Of a stretch of 64,000 nt of DNA, positions 60,766-64,000 are shown one piece after another. The stretch is from assembly GCF_902459465.1 (NCBI RefSeq), contig NC_047063.1:18069685-18133684 (forward strand), in the 5' to 3' direction. The DNA comes from Asterias rubens (lineage: Eukaryota; Echinodermata; Asteroidea; Forcipulatida; Asteriidae). The notes below the pieces were generated by a model that was given only the letters and a program-made list of their open reading frames with translations, had not been told where the DNA came from and searched no databases. Positions within the stretch are counted from its first letter, which is position 1. Every line of letters starts with the position of its first letter. The position numbers were made by a program, and so were the translations under genes.

Positions 60766-60945
60766 TGTTACCTCTGACGTCACTCAAAAACATGATTCGC
60801 GCGCGCGCATACCGCTGGGCAAAACCTTTATGTTTTGGCAGCCAGCTAGAAAGTCTTTTTGCCCGGCGAAACATGACGTGTACAGTGTTTTGTCAACAGA
60901 GGGTGGTTTGAATGTAAACATAGGTCACATCGTCTATATATTGAT
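60765..60945. mobile_element. Family F foldback element (left end decayed)
   Basis: 'cgatgttacctctgacgtca' at the left, 'aacataggtcacatcgtcta' then 'tata' at the right, plus the shared 'ttttggcagccagctagaaa' interior. Matches the nested element at 16245-16455. Directly adjoins the family E repeat. Confidence 0.75.
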
Positions 60946-60964
60946 TGTTATTGTAGGGTAAGAG

Positions 60965-61340
60965 AAGTGCAAGACTTGTAATGCGCATGTATCCACCCTG
61001 CTGGGTGTTCAAGGCGCAGTAAAAACCAAAAAACAAAAAAAACAAAGAAAAACAGACACAACAAAATTAGTCCTTGAAAACCTGTGACTTAAGATAATTT
61101 TTGAGAACAGATTTGAATGTTGTGGTACAAAGACAAGATCTAAGATTAAGTGGCAGAGGGTTCCAGATGTGTGGCGCGGCTGAAGAAAAAGACCTGTCAC
61201 CCCATGAACGCGAGACTTGGGTTTAATGAGAAGAAGCATGGAACTTGATCGAAGATTCTTTGATGGATTCCATCTGATAACAAGTTTCCACCTGACTTCA
61301 TTCTGTAAAACTAATGTACTTGTATGCATGTGTTTCAAAG
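60965..61340 (-). mobile_element. LINE 3' end fragment: reverse-transcriptase ORF C-terminus and 3' UTR
   Basis: On the - strand, 61067-61222 is open and encodes 51 residues ending in TAA: TQVSRSWGDRSFSSAAPHIW, then NPLPLNLRS and FKSVLKNYL. The GDRSF-x-x-AAP-x-x-WN-x-LP pattern with a terminal FK-x-x-LK is the well-known C-terminus of many non-LTR retrotransposon ORF2 proteins. Beyond it lies a 3' UTR ending in the segment also found at 63922. The 5' portion, including the catalytic domain, is missing (5' truncation). A 109-codon frame overlapping it is in the wrong frame. Confidence 0.8.
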
Positions 61341-63004
61341 GACTCTGCTAGGGCATGCCATTACAATTTTTTGAAAACTAGGTACCGAGCTTCAAGTGAA
61401 TCATGAGATAAGTGTGTTAAGATGTGCCTTATTAAAGAGATTTTGTATTTTTTTCTGAAATAATAATGAATGTATTCAAGTATACTGTACTATTTTTTGT
61501 AAATAAATTGACAACCAATTATGATAAAATGAGATCATATCAAGTATTCACTATGATGATATTCACTTGCTGAATTAGGGAATACATGTATTTGTTTATT
61601 GAAGTTTATTTATTTCAATTTTTATTTTATCTGAAGCAGATGAATTATTTCTAATCTTGATTGTCAGTTCCACATTGTCACATTAATTAAGTGCCATTGT
61701 TGCCAAGATATGACTTTGTTTTCTTTTAAATGGATCTGTGTGTGTGTGTATTGAGGTCCTCTTTATTTGGGTCCTTCAATTAACTTTTAATAAGAGCCTT
61801 TGGGTGGGGTGGGGGGGGGGGCGTTGAGATTTCTTGCGGATGAATCAGGGATGAATATACAAACCAAACAGTTATAATTACCCTCTTTTGAGTGGAAAAT
61901 GAGTTTGTTGCCTTATATGAAACCAATGAACTAACTATGTTTGCGTTTGTTTCATAATTTCTTATTGAGTATTTTTAATATCCCTGTAGTCTTGATATCG
62001 ACTGGCTCGGGGGGGGGGGGGGGGGGGAACTGGGCAAGTCTATGATTCTTTGTTTGTTTATACCCAGATGTTTGTTTGAGATACATGTAGTTATCTCTTC
62101 TGCTTGAATTCCTGTTGTGTATTCATTGACTACCTTCCTCCATATTGTTTGGTTTTTGCCCTTAGACTGATGTGCAGTAGGCATTGTACACGTCAGTCCC
62201 AAGTCCTGTTAACAAAACCCACAGGCATATTACTTGGGTAGGACATGGACTACCTCCATGGGTAGGATATATCTGTGGATTTCTTGGAAAGTACCAAAAT
62301 ACAGTGCTTACCACATATCGGTGTATTTTAAAAGAAGGGTAAACATCAAATATTATTCTTTATCCCTGATGCAAAATTGCATCTTTCAAAGCGTCAATCA
62401 AGACTTGTATGATAAATAATCAAGAAAGACTAAATATTTACCAAAATAACTTTCAATTCATGGAAATAAATGAATGACTGAGAATTTCATATCAACTGAT
62501 GGCAGTCAATAAACTTTTTTGATGGGCCAGTAACCCAAAGTGAAATAAAGTTTTTTCTTTTTTGTTTTTTGTTTTGCAATTCATGTGTGATGGTGTCGGT
62601 GAATGCTTACCATCGGAGGTCATGTATTTTGTTAGTGTTACCTTTTTGAAAACAATGCATTTCAAAGACGAGTATTCCTTACAGAAATACGCTTGACAAA
62701 AAACACTCATGTCCACACACCAAGTAAAATATATCTCAAAGCTTGCTGTTCAATTTATTTATTATTAAATGACTTGAAATTTCACAAAAGATTTTAATGC
62801 AAGAAACAGAACGATTCCACAATGGAATGTGTTTGAGATAACTTTCAAGCAACAAGGGTTTAGTCTTGAGAGTTAAAGGAGCTTCAGTTTCATGCAAGCA
62901 AAACAACAAATCAGAATTATGGACCGTTTTATTAAGGTGAACTAAACTAAAATGAACTTACAAGCTTTGTGGATTTGGTTTGTAAGAAATAATTTGTAGT
63001 CTTG
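61341..63004. other. Gene-free stretch with G runs and a SINE tail
   Basis: AT-rich. G runs at 61811-61821 and about 62009-62027. A SINE tail fragment at 62285-62385 ('acagtgcttaccacatatcg', 'attattctttatccctgatg'). No coding exon or RNA gene is supported. Confidence 0.45.
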
Positions 63005-63147
63005 ATAGACCCCTTTGCATAGACCGCCATCGCTAAGGTCAAACAATGGAAACGTGCATTGCACAACTCTCAGCCAATAGGTCTTTCTTTGACCTCAGTG
63101 AGGGCACTTGTTTGAGCTTGTGACGTCATTCACAAGGGGTCTATACC
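63005..63147. mobile_element. Family G foldback element
   Basis: Inverted ends: atagacccctttgc at the left and aaggggtctatac at the right. Internal 'tttgacctcagtga' and TGACGTCA are shared with 19548-19690. Confidence 0.65.
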
Positions 63148-63364
63148 CCAGGTACAACCCATCTCGAAATGAGTAAAGTTTGGCCGAGGTAAACAAAATA
63201 TCTCTGGCGCGTAATATTAATATCATCACTAATATTTTCCCCTGTTCATCAAGACTTTAGCATTCTTGAAACCATCTCAACTTCTCTAGAGTACCCATAC
63301 ACCTGGGTGTTGAGAAGAAATTATAGTTAAATGTTTTCGCTAAAGGACACATTATGTCAGGACC

Positions 63365-63611
63365 AGGGGCCAATTTCATAGAGCTGCTTAAGCAAAACAA
63401 AATGGTTAAGCACGAAAATAGCTGGCTTATTTTACACATGTTACAGGCCAAAACTTCATGTGATATTCTTTGCTTGTGACTGGTGTTTAGCTGTTGTTTA
63501 CTTGGCATAACAATTGGGTGGAGTCTTGGCCGGTTATCTGATTTTACAAAGCATAGATTTTTTTGCTTAAGCAGAATTTTGTGCTTAAGCAGCTCTATGA
63601 AATTGGGCCCT
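63365..63611. mobile_element. Family B foldback element (complete)
   Basis: Left ggggccaatttcatagagct then gcttaagca; right tgcttaagcagctctatgaa then attgggccc. Similar in length to 3310-3553 but in opposite internal orientation. The 146-codon - strand frame spanning it is accidental. Confidence 0.8.
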
Positions 63612-63896
63612 GGACTCAAACCCACACTTTGTTGACTAAAAAAGCGATTCCACAAAGCACTTAGATTCATCATAAGATGAGTTGTCATTATCACCATAGA
63701 GATTTGTATTGTGACATCACAGTTTGCTTAACAATAGAATTGATACACAACTTCAGATTAATTTGTGAAATCGACCCAGAACTTATGTTCGCTGCACTAG
63801 ACTGCTCAAACATGACACACCTATAACTGGTAGTTATGGAAATTTATCAACACTTTTTGGTTATCTCGTTTCTACCATCCAAGTTATTGAAAAGAA

Positions 63897-64000
63897 TTAA
63901 TAATAATAATAATAATAATAAGACTTGTAATGCGCACATATCCACCCTGCTGGGTGTTCAAGGCGCAGTTTGTTATACTGCTGGTAGATTTGTTCAACTC
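63897..64000 (-). mobile_element. LINE 3' end with (ATT)n tail, cut by the window edge
   Basis: (TAA)n at about 63899-63921 on the + strand is followed by aagacttgtaatgcgcacat, then atccaccctgctgggtgttc and aaggcgcag. This matches 60970-61017, the 3' end of the LINE fragment. Read on the - strand it is a LINE 3' terminus ending in an (ATT)n microsatellite. The rest lies to the right of the window. Confidence 0.7.

Noticed and set aside
61009-61338. 109-codon - strand frame over the LINE fragment
   Set aside because: It is out of frame with the reverse-transcriptase C-terminus, which reads in the neighbouring frame at 61067-61222.
63257-63697. 146-codon - strand open frame
   Set aside because: It runs through a complete family B foldback element and contains no recognisable domain; composition follows the repeat.

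Overview
This window reads as animal nuclear DNA. It is AT-rich, with intron-split genes bounded by GT/AG splice sites, long introns, and many short terminal-inverted-repeat elements, tRNA-derived SINEs and a LINE remnant. The gene families (SFMBT, brambleberry, BTG) and the style of the repeats suggest a non-vertebrate deuterostome. I infer an echinoderm, most likely a sea star, but nothing here proves the species. I see no bacterial, viral or CRISPR features.

Layout. (1) 77-3233, + strand: the last five coding exons of a PLP-dependent D-cysteine desulfhydrase / ACC-deaminase-like enzyme; its 5' part lies off the left edge. (2) 3.2-11.0 kb: gene-poor, with foldback elements, a tandem duplication and a recent-looking 0.2 kb dispersed duplication. 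(3) 11040-11540, - strand: an intronless BTG/Tob-family antiproliferative gene, with a consensus CRE and two CCAAT boxes 0.6 kb upstream of its ATG. (4) 18413-42426, - strand: a 20-exon SFMBT-type Polycomb gene. All exon phases join into a 1660-residue frame: a long Gln/Thr/Ser-rich N-terminus, four MBT repeats, a SLED domain, a basic region with an AT-hook-like GRPPGR, and a C-terminal SAM domain. (5) 42.4-51.5 kb: the divergent intergenic region between SFMBT and the next gene, containing foldback elements, a split inverted array and a duplicated exon-like segment. (6) 51467-58798, + strand: a 9-exon, 594-residue brambleberry/KAR5/GEX1-family nuclear-fusion protein with an AT-hook in its tail. 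(7) 58.8-64 kb: repeats, including the 3' end of a LINE on the - strand and a second LINE 3' end running off the right edge.

The genes do not look like one pathway. SFMBT and BTG act in chromatin silencing and in mRNA/cell-cycle control, brambleberry in nuclear membrane fusion, and the desulfhydrase in D-amino-acid/sulfur metabolism. The most interesting points are the roughly 760-residue N-terminal extension on SFMBT, the AT-hook in the brambleberry tail, and well-resolved nested insertions of foldback elements, one of which indicates a TTAA target duplication. Exon coordinates were worked out by hand from splice sites and reading phase, so a base or two of error is possible.
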